64,000 bases of DNA from Hericium rajendrae (GCA_033439255.1 CM065880.1:3348001-3412000), one strand, 5' to 3'. Shown: positions 1 through 12,414, counted from the stretch's first letter. The notes: a model not told the origin generated them from the sequence alone. Program-made: numbers and translations.

Positions 1-1875
1 CGTTGTTGTATCTGTCGCATCTGCTCTCGAAACTCTCTGAATCCTTCAGTGATCGATCGTTCGAGTTCTTCGTAAGGATTGACATTGTATTTTTTCTAGA
101 ATCAAAAAAGCCCCCGTCAGAAAATTCATAGATGGTTTATATTGTTGTACAAGATAAAACGAACATGATTAGCTGTTCCTTCATTGATCTGCCATACTAG
201 ATTTTAGTGACCTGCGCCAACAGCAACATATTTGAGTACACACCATCTTTTGAATCATGTTCAAGTTTTCTTTGTAAGTGGCCAAAAGACTTTGCCCAAC
301 GTCCGCCTTGGGTGTGTAGATGGGAAAATACCACCACTTCCCACCCTCGGGTGAGATGACCAGATTGCCGCGGCTGAATTTTTTGCTAAGTAGAGCCACT
401 AGAATATTCGGGAACGCGTAGCGCTGTGAGTTCTTGTTCTTGAAGTGACAGCCAGTATCATGTTTGTGCACGGTAAGGCAAGCGATTGCCAGACTGAGCA
501 ACGTCGGACGATCTGCGTCTGCATGATCTTGCCAAGTCGCATCAGCAATCATGCTCGCCGAATCGGTGCTTGGCGGTTGATCGAGTCTAGTAACGAAGTC
601 GTCAGGCTCGCGTCTAGGGACGCGCGCCATCGTCATTGAATCCTGGGGAGGCTCGCAAGATGTCGGCACGGTCCTCGGGCCGCCACGCTCGAAGCGCAGA
701 AATCTGGATTATCTAGTTAGCTCCGAACCTGGCACGAAAAATTTGAAGAATATACATATCAGCCTTTCCTTGCCTGACCTTCCCAACTTGCCCGTCTAGT
801 CGCCCGCCTCCGACTCCTTCGTCTTGCCCGCCTTGCCCGCCGTCCTCACCTCTCTTGCATCGCTTATCTCCTTTGTGTACCTCGGCTTTCTCGTGTACCT
901 CTTGACTCTCGTGCCCCTCAACCCACCGAAGGCGGGCGACAGCGTACTCGTTCCCGGACCCACCTCTTTCCTTGTAGTGAGCGAAAGAGACCACCCTCAG
1001 GTCTCTGACGCGCACTCTAACCTCCTCCCCGTAATGGCTGGCCGTCTTGCACCGGTTAACGATAGTGTGCACCCAGGATCTCACCGTAACTCGTAGACCG
1101 AACCTGGGCAGCTCCGAACTCTGGGTGATTGGGTATAGCCTTTCCATCGCTGAAGGCTGAGATCGACGATGCAAACTGCAATAGAAAAAAGATGGGTGTG
1201 GTAGCATCAAAGTAATTTTGGTAGAGCACACCGAGAAGGGCGTTTCTCGTCTGCTCCTGTCGGCGCGCTGTCGGCCATCTGGGCTACTGCTTCACTTTCC
1301 AATTCCATGTAAGGCGGTGCGTCTGTCAAGGAAGTGAAAAAGGAGTGTGTTCGACTAGATCTCATCTTGCGGCGACGCACTACTCCGTCGAATATATCTT
1401 ATCATTTAGATAGTACAAGCGTGACAGCTGGGATAGTGAAAGACAAGACATCACCGTCAGGAGCTGCTGGAGCGTACAAAAGCTACGAACAGGAGTCTTT
1501 CAGCGCCGCGTTGTTGGCTCTGCTTTCGTTCCCACGGTAGCGACAGCACGCCGTTTGACTTCAACGTGGTCTATCATATACTTCAATTTTTGAATGTTTT
1601 GCAGGCGACGACGGAAGTTTGCTTCTGAAACACACACAAGCCCCCTAGATCAAACTCGACATGGCTTCCTTATCCACAATCTGTCTAAATTATCCTATCT
1701 GTGGCAACGTCAACAGTGGGCTATGGTGGAGACATCGCCCACTCGGCAGATGGAACAGTACAGTTCAGAGGTCATGTACACAATCCATCGCCCGTCGGTC
1801 ACTGGATATCAAGATAGGCCCACGTCGTAGCGCGAGGTACTCTGTTTCATATTTTAATCATAACCAGCTAAAACT
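1..1875. other. Left edge, no supported gene
   Basis: No coding region can be supported here. A minus-strand open frame at 181-669 (about 160 codons, no ATG at its 5' end) is protein-like in its second half (aromatic- and lysine-rich), but no family is recognised and no exon structure could be built. The opposed frames at 713-1231 and 824-1096 are low-complexity reads of a Lys/Glu/Gly-rich stretch and look like noise. The 5' exon or promoter of the following RAI1/DXO-like gene should lie within about the last 300 bp, but I could not identify its start. Confidence 0.4.
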
Positions 1876-3205
1876 GTGTTGGAAGATTTGCCAAATATGC
1901 GAGAACGGGATTGCCATCGCGTCCAATCCAGATCTTATCGCGTCCAATGTATGATCCTGGGATGGATGCCTGTGTCAGTGATACAGAATATGTCGGCTCA
2001 TACAGCTGGGTTAGTGGCGACCGCCCAACTATTGTCGTTCCCGGTACGTAGTCATCAATTTGCTGAAGCACCGCTCAATTGCAATAGTGTAATTAGTATC
2101 TGACCTTCTCTCAGGCTCACCTCCAAGATGGATCGGCAGGGAGCTCCCATTCACACTTTGTCCTGACACCCCCAAGCGCCTCCACGCCACCCCCTTGTAT
2201 GCACTCCTTCCACTGATGAGGGCTGTTGATACCGTCGGTAAAGAGATTAACTGGCCTGCGATCGATTTCGTCACAGACAGTACTAATTTGAGAAAGTTAT
2301 TGATGTGGACCCGCGGTCATATGGGGAGGAAGCGCGGCTTTTGGATTGATCTGGAACTCGCCGGGGAGCGTACGGTTCTGTTGGACTCACCTAAGGCATA
2401 CATGCGCTACAGAGGCATTGACAGAAGCTACGGGTTATCCTTCGAAAACGGAACCACGACTCCTGCTCCAGGCTGCGAAAGCGGCATTGATCATTATCGC
2501 ATAGTTAAATATGTGAGTACTTTCACGTCATCGAGATGCTCCAGCATTTACTGTGTGAATCAGGACCTTTTCGGCCTCAACATAGTGGTTCGATTCGAAG
2601 TAGATGCATGCATTTTCCCCAACGACATAGAATTCGACAGCATGACAGATCCACTGGACATACTGGATGTTGATTCACACTCTGCGTCATCCGAGGATAT
2701 TCGTATCATTCGTGCAGGCTTTGAGGTCCCGCAGCAGTCCCTCATCGAACTCAAAGCTATTCGGAGCTCGGGGCACATTGACTTACAGGCAGTCTTCCCA
2801 CAGCTTTACTTCTCCCAGATACCATTGTTATATGTCGGAATTCACGATAACGGCACATTTTGCAAGGTGCAGATCAAGGATTGGCTGGACATGGAGGTGC
2901 AACGGAAGATCATCGAGGCGGACCTGCGAAACCTCGGTCAGGCGCTAAAGATGATCCAAGAGCTCGCAATCGCACACGGGACGAAGACGCATTTGAGCTT
3001 GGTATATCAAAATGGCGTATTGAGCGTATATGAAAGGGTTTCAAGGAAACATTGTTTGCCCACGGAGGTGCTGGCGAGATTTCACACAAGGCAAGCACTG
3101 CAGGTCTCTTTGCAATCCCACGCGACGTTGACTTGTTGCTCTTTTTTCGAAGACGTTAGCTCTACTTGCATATATCCTGACCCGGAAATTCCATCGAAGA
3201 GATAA
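1876..3205 (+). CDS. RAI1/DXO-like decapping-nuclease-fold protein, copy 1 (5' end undefined)
   Basis: First of five paralogues here. Readable exons are about 1876-2043, 2115-2512 and 2564-3205; the joins keep one frame. Motifs occur in RAI1/DXO order: GLSFE (G-x-x-x-E motif), then RFEVDAC (E-x-D), IELKA (E-x-K), and a Gln in YFSQIP. In that family these acidic residues and the Lys bind metal and the 5' end of RNA, so removal of incompletely capped RNA is a plausible but unproven role. The 51-nt intron at 2513-2563 is itself open in frame, so it could be retained. No ATG was found: the first exon runs back to an in-frame stop near 1870, and the Arg/Gly-rich start seen in copies 2 and 4 is missing or has diverged. 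The C-terminus runs about 45 residues past the usual end (LARF...). The gene faces the broken coiled-coil gene at 3366-4600. Many fungal members carry the database name geranylgeranyl pyrophosphate synthetase, which these motifs do not support. Confidence 0.6.
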
Positions 3206-3365
3206 AGGCCGACTTGTTGGAAAGCGATCTCGAATATATACCATTGGTCATCTCGTTTCCGCTTCGTCTCGACATTCAGTCGTTGCGTGTGGCTCAAATT
3301 TGCCATGACGGATGCTGGGTGAAACACGTGGCCGCGTGAAATGAGACGAGCTTGGAAAACGACCA

Positions 3366-4600
3366 TCAATCTTGAAGCAAACCGACTGGATGTTGCAGCC
3401 TACAAACTCGACCTTTGAGACTATCACGTTGATCTTCCAGTGCGTCGACCGCTCTTCCAGCATACAAAATTGGGCTTCCAGCCCGCCGACCCGGTCTATC
3501 AGCGCACAGACCCAACATTCCGGCCTGCTGAGCCGCTCCAATTGCACTGCATAGCAGCCAGGCATCTCTCTGCGGAGAGCGACATCTAGCCCAGGTATTC
3601 ATCAGGACACTGAACAGAAGAGTCGCAAGCACGGACGCATATACACCTCTTCCATCATTGGTAAGATTTTAGCGATCGCTTCCTCAAAGCGCGGTGCGAG
3701 TTTGAAGACGGTGGTTTCTGAGCTACCATGCTAGTGGTAACATACTCAACGTCAGCAAAAAAAAGGTAGCATAGAGACGAAACATACCCGAACTCATTGT
3801 CAAGGTCTACTGCCGAGGATTCCTCAACGTGCTTGCCCTAAACCACATATAGCCGGATTGGGATGATTAACAGCTTTCATATAGCCGCTCGCGACTGAAC
3901 ATGGCATATTCGTCCTTTTCCGACCATAAAACCCTGGTATAAAGATCAGGCTCCCATCATCCACCTCACAGGGAACGCGGGAGGTCGGCCACTCTCCCGC
4001 CGGACACGAAGCATGGTATCTGCCAGCAGCGCATGCCGCCAACAGCACGCAGAGGTCGCGAGCGAAGGACCTGCAAGACACGCTCTCAGAAAGGTGCGCA
4101 CGGCACCCCTTATGCACGAACCGTGCTATGCGGGCCAGACCGAGGAGCGTTGGGCAATTCGTAAAACCCTGCCACAAGACCCTCTCGACGACAATATCGG
4201 TCCACGGAGAGCCGTCGACCCTACGAATAGTGTCTCCCGTATAGCGTGATCCACTACCAGCCGCGAACACGGCCTCCTCCAACGTGCCGAATGACGTCTG
4301 CCACGGAGAGCCGCCGCGCTCAATGCGCAGGTAGACGCTGAAGACAGTCGCAGTCAGGCATCATCGTAAGAGACGATGATACATAGAAACTGACCGAGTC
4401 GCGCCCAAACAATGTAGCTTCTTCTTGCGGACTATGCCGACCATAACATACTGGTGACCCGAAAACCGGCCCTAGTACCACGTTACATCCACCATCCTCA
4501 GGTCCTGCACCCGGCGATAGACCGCCTAGCCGTGGCCGGTGGGGTAGTCTCCGTAGCTGACCTCAGACAGAAGACAGTCATTCTGTCTATTGAGCTGCGT
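3366..4600 (-). pseudogene. Broken copy of the coiled-coil family (relative of genes at 26345 and 28191)
   Basis: Minus-strand relic of the same gene as those at 26345-27610 and 28191-29531. The second-exon domain is readable at 3824-4340 (DTIRRVDGSPW, then FARDLCVLLAACAAGRY), preceded by the same intron ending in ctgtcttcag and by a recognisable end of exon 1 (about 4390-4520). Exon 1 carries an in-frame TAG where the intact copies read a Gln codon, and its 5' half is replaced by unrelated sequence. The C-terminal coiled coil (about 3367-3570) is split between two frames, so at least one frameshift is present. It ends about 160 bp from the end of RAI1/DXO-like copy 1, tail to tail. This is a host gene duplicate, not a mobile element. 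Confidence 0.7.
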
Positions 4601-4639
4601 CCTTGACTTTCATAAGAAAACTGCAGTGCGATGTAGATG

Positions 4640-4990
4640 GAAATCCTGCCAGAACTCGGTTCGATGAGAGTACAGGAGGATAAGGGATATACCGACGCCG
4701 TCAAGCTGCGGGAGCACTTGCGAACGACACAACGAAAGGAGCCTGCGCCGCGCTGCCGGCCCTTCCCACGGTCCGCCATCGGCAGAACGAGCTGTGATTC
4801 ATTCAAGGGTATACATGCTAATGTACACATACTAGACGCGAGGTGCCGCAACCCGAGAACGACCAACTAGTACACGCTAGAGAGCGAGAAACGAGAGAGT
4901 AGTTGCGCATGGCGAGAAACACGAACTACAGACCACAAACCGAAGAGGCGAAACTAAAAAAAAATGAATGAGGAGACAGAGAGGAGACAT
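4640..4990 (-). repeat. Duplicated 5' flank of the coiled-coil gene family
   Basis: Read on the minus strand, this stretch matches the sequence upstream of the gene at 28191 (about 27730-28080): a shared GGTCGTTCT...GGTTGCGGCACCTC block, then an AGTATGTGTACATTAGCATG block, then GGGAAGGGCCGGCAGCGCGG. A weaker third copy lies at 20650-20835. Duplication therefore carried several hundred bases of upstream sequence with the gene. It has no long open frame conserved between copies, so it is more likely promoter or leader than coding. Confidence 0.55.
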
Positions 4991-5154
4991 AACGTTAAGA
5001 CCATTAGCTACAATATAGCATGTCATAAGCATTCGTAAACCGGACACGCCGGGAAGTAGACAAGAATAAGGTGCATGGCACAACGTATTATATACAGTAC
5101 CCATCACAGCCCGCCCAAGAAAGCGGGCAGGTCACATAGAAACACGAAATAGAA

Positions 5155-7414
5155 TCACAGCAACACGTCCCGCCGCCCGCGCGCATCACCTCCCGCGCTG
5201 CGGCTGCGCACCCCCGCCTTCGCAGGGATCGCAATCGGCCGCGGCGTCGCCGCCGTCGACAGCACGAACCCACCGTCCGCACCTGGCGCCGAATGCCCGA
5301 CGGACAGCGCAGGCGACAGCCCGAGGCTCGCGCGGCCGCGGGCGACGCTCCACGCGCCCGCGCTCACGGGCGGCGTGCTCCCCGACCGGCGCGCGCGGAT
5401 ACTCTCGGGCGCGCCGACATCCAACCCGCGGCTACGGCTGCGCGACGAGCGCCCGTCGGGCGACATCGTCCAGCGCATCGACTCATGCAGGACGTCGAGC
5501 TCGGGCTCGCTGCGGAAGCCCTTGCGGCCGCGCGAGGTGTCGCGCTCCAGCGGGACGGCGAAAGGCGTGAAGCGCCTACTCGCCGCCGCGGGCATTACGT
5601 CCGTCGGCGTCGCAGGCGCGACGCTGGGGCTGGGCGAGCGCGAGGAGGAGCGCGCGCCGCTTTTCATGCAGTTGCGCCCGCGGTGGGAGGGCGAGGAGGT
5701 TGCGCTGACGAGGGAGACACTGAGAGCGGAAGCGGCGGGCGGAGAACGCGAGCGACTCGTGGGGGCAGGGGGCGACGAGGAGCGCTCGCGCAGCCGTTCG
5801 TCCTCCTCGTCTTCGTCCTGAGGGAAGTGATCCGCCGGACGCGAGCGGGAGCGCGAAGTCGACACGACAACGCTGCGACATGCGGACTGCGACCGGCTTT
5901 GCTCCTGAGCCTCCAAGACCATCAGGTCGAGCTGCTTGTCCGCGGGGCACGCATCAGTGCCCTCATGCGTCCAGCCGATGCTCCAGCCGACCTCGTCGAC
6001 GGCGACGATGTTCCATCGCTTTGCGACGGAGTGCTCGAGGCAGCCCTGTAGGACCAGTTCAGCGCCCCGGCCAAGACCCGGGGGCATGTCATAGACACCT
6101 AGAGCAAAATACGTAAAATCGAACGATAAGATCGACGTACGTGATGTACTCACCGTGCAGGATCTTCATTTGGAGTCTTGGTTCGAAGGAATCCACAAAC
6201 GGCAGCCGACCGGTTAAGAGTGCATAGAGCATGACGCCAAGGGCCCAGATGTCTTGTGCGGGGTGAGGCTGATAAGGATGCGATGCAGATGGCGGGCGAA
6301 GAAGCTCGGGAGACGCATAGGGAAGCGAGCCCGGCGGGAATTCGTATATGGCATGCGTCTTCATGCCTGAGGTGGCAGGCAATGGCGATGAATTGCGATG
6401 GCGCGGGCCTGAGTGATGGCGCAATAGCGACAGGTGGATGGGGAACCCCAGCTTGCCGTGACGCTTTGAATGCGCAATCTGCAGCGTGCGCTCGTGCTCG
6501 ACACCCACAGGTACATCGGACACGCCGATGCGGCGGGCCATGCCGAAATCTCCAATTTTGCATACACCCATGTCGTCCACGAGCACATTCTCTAATTTCA
6601 AATCCCCATGCACCAGCCCCATCTCCTCGTGCAGATATCGCACCCCGCGCACCACCTGTCTGAACATCATCCCTGCATCGTCGTGCGGCAGCGCGGGCCG
6701 GCCGTCGCGCTTAAGGATGTCATAAAGCGTGCCAGCAGGGCAGTAGAGCATGAAGAAAAAGTCGGCATAGGGGGTGTGGTGGGAGTGAAAGAGCGGGAGG
6801 ATGTGCTCGTGTGAGAGCGATTTCCAAATCGTGGTTTCATTGTCGAGGCGGTCGCGCGCGAGCGTCGGATTGGACGCTTTGGACATGTCAGCACGGCGCA
6901 CGATTTTGCAAGCGACGATACCTCCAGACGGCGAGATCGCTTTTCGAATGGTCGAAAAGCCGCCGTAGCCGATGATGGGTCCGAGCGTGTAGCCAGCTAC
7001 CTCTTCGCCCTCATCGTCTGGTAATGGAGCGTACGACGCCGCTGGGCTGAACGCTGAAAGAAACATGGCTGCGGGTGACATGGAGATGGAGACATCCCCC
7101 ATGGAGAAAGAGGTAGACATTGGAGATGCGGTGGGTAAAGGAGTGGTGGAAGGTGGTAAACCGTCGTATGGCGGCTCTGGTACTGAAGCCGCCAGAGCTG
7201 CATCCGAAACTTCGTCTAGCAGCAACTGCCGAGACAATTTTTGATTAACATCCTCTGCATCCGCATAGCTTGGAAAGAGGCCGTGATCCTCATTGTATTG
7301 GCCATCGTCGCTGCCAGATGTAAAGATCGCGGGTATCCTTGGGCGAGATGGCGGTAAGCCATCTACAGGAGGTAGACCAGACTGGTTGTTAAAACGTCCT
7401 TCCTCGTGGTGCAT
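5155..7414 (-). CDS. Serine/threonine protein kinase with Arg/Ser-rich tail
   Basis: Two exons, 7414-6154 and 6098-5155, joined by a 55-nt intron, give 734 residues in one frame. The kinase domain starts near residue 141: glycine loop GYGGFS (149-154), Lys170 in VACKIV, catalytic loop HGDLKLEN (269-276), DFG at 289-291, SPE at 368-370 in place of APE, and DIWALGVMLYALLTGRLPF. All core catalytic residues are present, so it should be active. Two oddities: HGD replaces the usual HRD, and about 77 residues separate DFG from SPE, well over the normal 25-30, giving a long activation-loop insert with several Ser/His. The first 140 residues are Pro/Ser-rich; after the C-lobe (ending near SVAKRWNI) follow about 260 residues rich in RSRS, SPS and acidic runs, probably disordered. 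The family is CAMK-like or NIM1/KIN-like by general appearance; no substrate can be named. The ATG at 7414 is the first in frame. Confidence 0.85.
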
Positions 7415-7461
7415 TCAATTTTTGTGCGTTAAGATCAGCCGAGAATGAGTGGTAAGATAGA

Positions 7462-7505
7462 CGTGGACAACGACGGCTACGGCGACGACAACGACGACGA
7501 CGATG
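7462..7505. repeat. Imperfect (ACG/GAC)n microsatellite
   Basis: Imperfect trinucleotide run of ACG/GAC units about 50-90 bp upstream of the kinase start, in its probable 5' leader. Confidence 0.7.
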
Positions 7506-7565
7506 AGGGAGAGGAGGTGGTGGAGCACAAGTCTGCGCACCTGGGGAATTGAAACGGTCAGCAGA

Positions 7566-7583
7566 ACCCGGAACGTTCCGGGT
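7566..7583. promoter_or_regulatory. 18-bp perfect palindrome, heat-shock-element-like
   Basis: ACCCGGAACGTTCCGGGT is a perfect 18-bp palindrome about 155 bp upstream of the kinase ATG. Its core GAAcgTTC is two inverted GAA units, the arrangement heat-shock factors bind. The palindrome is directly visible; regulatory use is inference. Confidence 0.4.
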
Positions 7584-9458
7584 GGCTGTGCACGTCTACT
7601 CCGCTGCTCCGCTGTTCCGTCTTTTTGATCCGTCCCGAGCACAAACCTTGACTTCCACGTCTTCAACTCAATTTCTACCAAGTCAAATTCCTGGAAAGAA
7701 AGAATACACGTTGTCTAGTGAGGTACAGCCATCTAGTCTGTTTCTGTTCACTGCTCTTATTTTGAATTGGTCCACAGGTTGGATTCCAGTCAGCTCACAG
7801 CTGGCCACCACACATTCCAACTGTGTAGGTTTCTGTGCGTGGTCTAGTGCACCTTAGTTGCACCGACGATATATCTCGGATTTAGCCCACGATTGGTGCA
7901 TTATTCAATGCAGGTTTTAGTGAAGGGTGGCAGCACAATCAATTCCTAAAGAATGGTCTCCAATGGTCGCCGAGCGCCCGACGGCCGATGATTGCATCGT
8001 TCACGCAAGGACAGTTCTTTTAGTTGGATCTTACGCTGGCTACAGGAAGTTTGAATATTCTTGGCAAAGCATGCCTTGCGCCAGCATCAGCTGTCATTCG
8101 TTCAAACACCGTCGTAAGGCTTTTCCCCTCATCAATGAGTGATGGCCTTGCTGCGTTTCACACATTAGGTATTTCTAACCTGCAGCATGCCTCAGAAGAA
8201 CGAGGAAACTTCTCTTAATCTCTCTCGATTACGACCGCTTCCCATGCGAGATATCCCATGTCACGTCACAACTTAACCCATCCCTCATCATCTTATTCAC
8301 CCTATCTCACCCTTGACACAGGAGCTATCCAAAAACGCCAGATCTGCGTGGGTGCACCGCAGCCAAGGAAGCTCCCACATATGTCACCCCAACCCTGTTT
8401 CCCCACACGTCAACGCCAGTTTCGCCAGAATTCGCCCGCTGCTGAATCACCTCGACCGCACGCAGCACGCCGCTGCTTCTCGTCCCCCCGAGATGCCTCC
8501 TGCATCCCTCCGTGCCCTTATCTCCCAACGGCGTCCGATCGTCGCTCTCCTCTCTTACACGCGCACCTCAACCCTCGCACCGCGTGACATAGCCTGGCGA
8601 CCAGAACACCCACCCCGCGATGTCCGCCGACACGTACAGTTTCGTCCACCCGTCTGATTGAACTACGCCCTGCCATGCGCACCCGACTGAATTGCGCGAC
8701 GGCGTTCATCTGGATCTCGAATCTCGACGCCTCTGCACCCGCCCCCGATGGTCGTGATATGCCTGGACTAGCACCGTCCCGCTTCCGGCGTATACGTTGC
8801 GGCGATCCCACCGCCATGTCCCCGATTCCAGCATGCCGGCGTCAGGCGTGCGAGGTGGCTTAAGTGCCAGAGTCCGCTGCATTCAATTGCGCGCGCCCCG
8901 TGCATAGGACGCGCGCGCGAACGTGACCCTCGACGGCCACACTCCTCGGAAACACCTGTACCCTCATCAGCGCACGTCCCCATTCCCACAACAAGCACAC
9001 ACACCGTTTCCGCTACCCGCTCCGCTCCTCCAGCCCGCGGCGAGCCCAGCTTGCGAACACGCCAGTGTGGGTAAAAGAGGATCTCGACCCTCCAACGAGC
9101 CCGACTCCAGAGCTTTATGCCCGCTATCGCCACCAGGAGAAATCTCGCAGCATGCGTGCGCGGCTGCACCGCGCCCATCACGACTCACGCATCTCGCCGG
9201 CGCGTGCTCGGAGAAAACGCAGTCGCCAGCACTGCAGAGCAAACGCATATCTAATTGTCATGTCCTATAATGTCCTCGGGCGTTGCTAAGGTGTGCTTTA
9301 CATGTCCCGAAGCGCACGCATGGAATACATACGCATTCTATCTAGCGGCTTAAGTGTATCGATCTATGTATCTACATGCGCATGTGGAATCGTGATGCAG
9401 GGTATAGCAATGTGCGTGCGCGTGTTCTGTGCGAACCATGCTGTCTATCATAGATCAG
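7584..9458. other. Intergenic, no supported gene
   Basis: About 1.9 kb between the kinase promoter side and the 3' end of the MFS gene. The several 60-140-codon open frames overlap one another on both strands, are Arg/Pro/His/Ser-rich and contain no recognisable motif. The part from 8300 to 9250 is GC-rich and cytosine-rich on the plus strand. Confidence 0.5.
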
Positions 9459-12293
9459 TCAGACGCGGAAGTACGCCTGCGGCGGGGGCTTCTCCACCGT
9501 GCGGAGCTCGTGGCCCTCCTCGCCGGCGCTGTCGTCGTCGTCGTCCCCGATGCCGAACGCGCTTTCCTGCGTCGGCACGCGCTGGTATGCGCCCTGTGCG
9601 GGCCGCTCCTCGTCCGCCGGCTCCTTGAGCTGCATATCAGGGTGCGAGTCCTCGAGCTCCTTCTCCGGGATCTGAGTCGCGCACGTGAGCAACGACACTC
9701 GGGAACATGGAATCTGAGCGACACGCACCGGCAGGCGCACGACGAACGCGAGCAGCGTTGACGTTGCGGCGACGGTGAACACCGCCTTCAATGCGCCGGC
9801 GTACGAGTCGCGTGCTGCGCGCTGGAGCTCGGGTGACAGGCTCGCGACGAGCCGCGCGGAGTGTCGGATGTTGTGTATGGTCTGCGTTGCAGGTTTCAGT
9901 AACCTGTAAGAGGAACAAGAGCGGGACTAACCTCGGTGGCGTTGGGCCCGTGAATGCGCTTGCTGAGCTCGGAATCGAGTGTGTGTTGGAAGATGGCGGA
10001 AGAGATGCCGACGCCGGAGACCTGGCCTACAGTCCTGAACAGAGAGCCGAAGCCTGTGCCGATGGCTACGGAAGACTCTGTCGTGGAATGTCAGGAGACA
10101 ATGAGCTTTCCGACACAAAGATAACTTACGTGGAATATGGGAGAGCAAGGCAACTGCAATATATAGGATTAGCATCGCAGCACTTTACCGAAATACAACA
10201 CTTACTGAGCATAGTCTGCAACACGACAGCATTTCCGAAGCCGAGCGGTATCTGCAGTCAAACATTCAGTGCGCGTCCTTTTCCTTTCGCGGAGATCGCG
10301 GAGATTCAACTGACGATGCTCAACCACTGGTGGACCGGGTTGGAAGTCTCCCGAAGTTGTGATATCAGAACAGTACCGATGAACGGACAGAAGCCGAAGA
10401 CCAGATTGATCATTTTGTATTTCCCCGTGCGATGCATCATCCATCTAGGTATTACGATCAGAAATGAGCCAAGACAACGCAGTGGGATCACATACCCGGC
10501 GAACAACGAACCAACCGACATGCAAATGCTATTCGGCAGCAGATGCAGACCTGCGCAGCATCAACGATGAGTTGTACAGGGCATGTGCAAGGACGCTCAC
10601 CAGCGACGGAGGCCTTGGTCAGCATGACCGTCTGGAACCACATCGGGAGAAAGTACATGATCGTGAAGTTGCAGTTCGCGGTGAGGAAGTTGCTGCACCC
10701 GACGAGGACGGGGATGCGCTGCTTGAGCAGGGACGGAGCCAAAATCGGTTCTGGGGCCACGCGCAGCTCCCATACGAGGAACGTGATGAAGAACGTGATG
10801 GCCAGAAGGAAGGGCACGATGACGTAGGCGCACGTCCACTGGGTTGATGGTCAGAAACGTTACTCGGACGAGTGCACGTAGACGTACCGGCAGCTGGTCG
10901 TTGTAATGAGTGCTCAGAAAGGTAAGGAACGACAGAACCTGCACATTGATGAGACAATTTGGCAAAATCAAAACATCCATAGAGAGTGCTTACTGTTGCC
11001 ATCAACGTTGCACTCCCGCCGTAGTCTATTCTCTTCAGGATCTCTGAAGTAGTCTTCGACTTGCCCTGGAGTAGATGCCGTTCGTAATCTCTCAGGTGCA
11101 GCAGAGACTAGAATTACTTACGGGCATCGCATAGTGGAGATTAAATGAGGTCAAAGTAAACGACAATAGGAAGAGCGGCATTTGAAGCAGGAATGCCCAT
11201 CGCCAGCCCAGCCTAGGACGGAGTTGAGCATACGTCCTGGAGGAGAAAGTCGAAAGTCGTTGACTTGCCATTCGCTAATGACGCCTCCCAGAGGACCGCC
11301 CAATCCTTGTCCGAGCTACTGGGAGTTAGTAGATCATTTGCGAGAGCTAGAAGTTTCACGTACCCCGTTGAAGACTGCAGCAATCCCGGAAGTAAGGCCG
11401 CGAGACTGCAGAAGACTGAGTGAGCACGGTTCGGCTATAAATTACGTGCCCACTTACCCGCATGCTGTACATGTCGGTGGTAATGATCCTGGCATTATGG
11501 GTATGTAAGCAAGATATAGGCATGTCATGGAAAATCGAAACCTACGAAGAGGTGGTATAGCAACCCCCGCCTCCGAGACCGCCTAACTATAGACAGAGTT
11601 ACACCTGTCGATGAGAAGCAAGGTATAGGGTGCGCTTACGAATCGAGCCAGTATAAGCATCTCCATATTTGTGGACAGCCCACAGCAAAGAACCCCGAGG
11701 CCGGCGAAGAACACTGCTGTCTGGTTGGCAGCTCGGCGCCCCATGACGTTGCATAAACGTCCATAAAGAGGCGTGAACGTGCATGTCGCAAGTAAATAGC
11801 TGCGTTTAGCTATCAGGTATGCAGATCACCGAATGAAAGGATTTGAGCGCGTACGCTGTTCCGAGCCAACTGGCTTGGTTGGACTTCTTGAATTCAGAGG
11901 AGATCGAGGGTATCACTGGCAATAAATTATTAAAAGCAGTCGCGCCAGCAGAATCAGGCACTCACAAGTCGCAACGAGCGTAGCTGCAGACAAGACATGA
12001 GCCAGAAATTTCGCAGGATTATCCAGTGTCATTGGCTCTCACTCACTGTTCAAAGACTGAACCCCGATCCGAATATTCAGCGACATCGCACACGCAATCA
12101 GAAAAATGCAGGGACGTACAGAAAGAAAGTTCGCACACCAAATGCCCGCCAGGATCCCACAACGCGTCGACCGGGAGAGTTCCAAGGGCCCTAGCAACTG
12201 AGCGGGCTGCGTGCCAGCTGGCGTCGCAGGCTGGGCATCTTGCGCCTGCTCCTGCAGCAGCGGCTCGCTGACCTGTTCTCCCTCTCGCATCAT
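9459..12293 (-). CDS. MFS transporter, vacuolar basic amino acid (Fnx1/VBA-like) type
   Basis: Multi-exon gene on the minus strand. The N-terminus (MMREGEQVSEPLLQ...) is hydrophilic and acidic, as in vacuolar VBA/Fnx1 permeases. Family pieces follow in order: ILAGIWCANFLS, NTTLVAT, IPSISSEFKKSNQASWLGTA, LYGRLCNVMGRR, GGLGGGGCYTTSS, SIITTDMYSMRSRG, GLGQGLGGPLGG, GWRWAFLLQMPLF, then further helices and a C-terminal tail with five consecutive Asp. This order fits a 14-helix drug/amino acid antiporter, and vacuolar export or import of basic amino acids is the best guess. Exons verified in frame at the 5' end are 12293-12120, 12047-12056 (10 nt), 11966-11983 (18 nt), 11915-11855 and 11799-11640. 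Later exons were followed by homology only and not all borders are fixed. I saw no disabling change. Confidence 0.75.
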
Positions 12294-12414
12294 CGCGTCT
12301 GCAGCTATGATCACGTCGCACAAGGGGAAAGAGACGAAAAGCACAAGCCAGCGGCACCAGCTTGCCGACCATTAAAATGCACGATCGAAAATATATGGGG
12401 AGAGGGAGATCTGC

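Noticed and set aside
5293-6051. Long plus-strand frame opposite the kinase tail
   Set aside because: Shadow of the Arg/Ser-rich coding strand; composition only.
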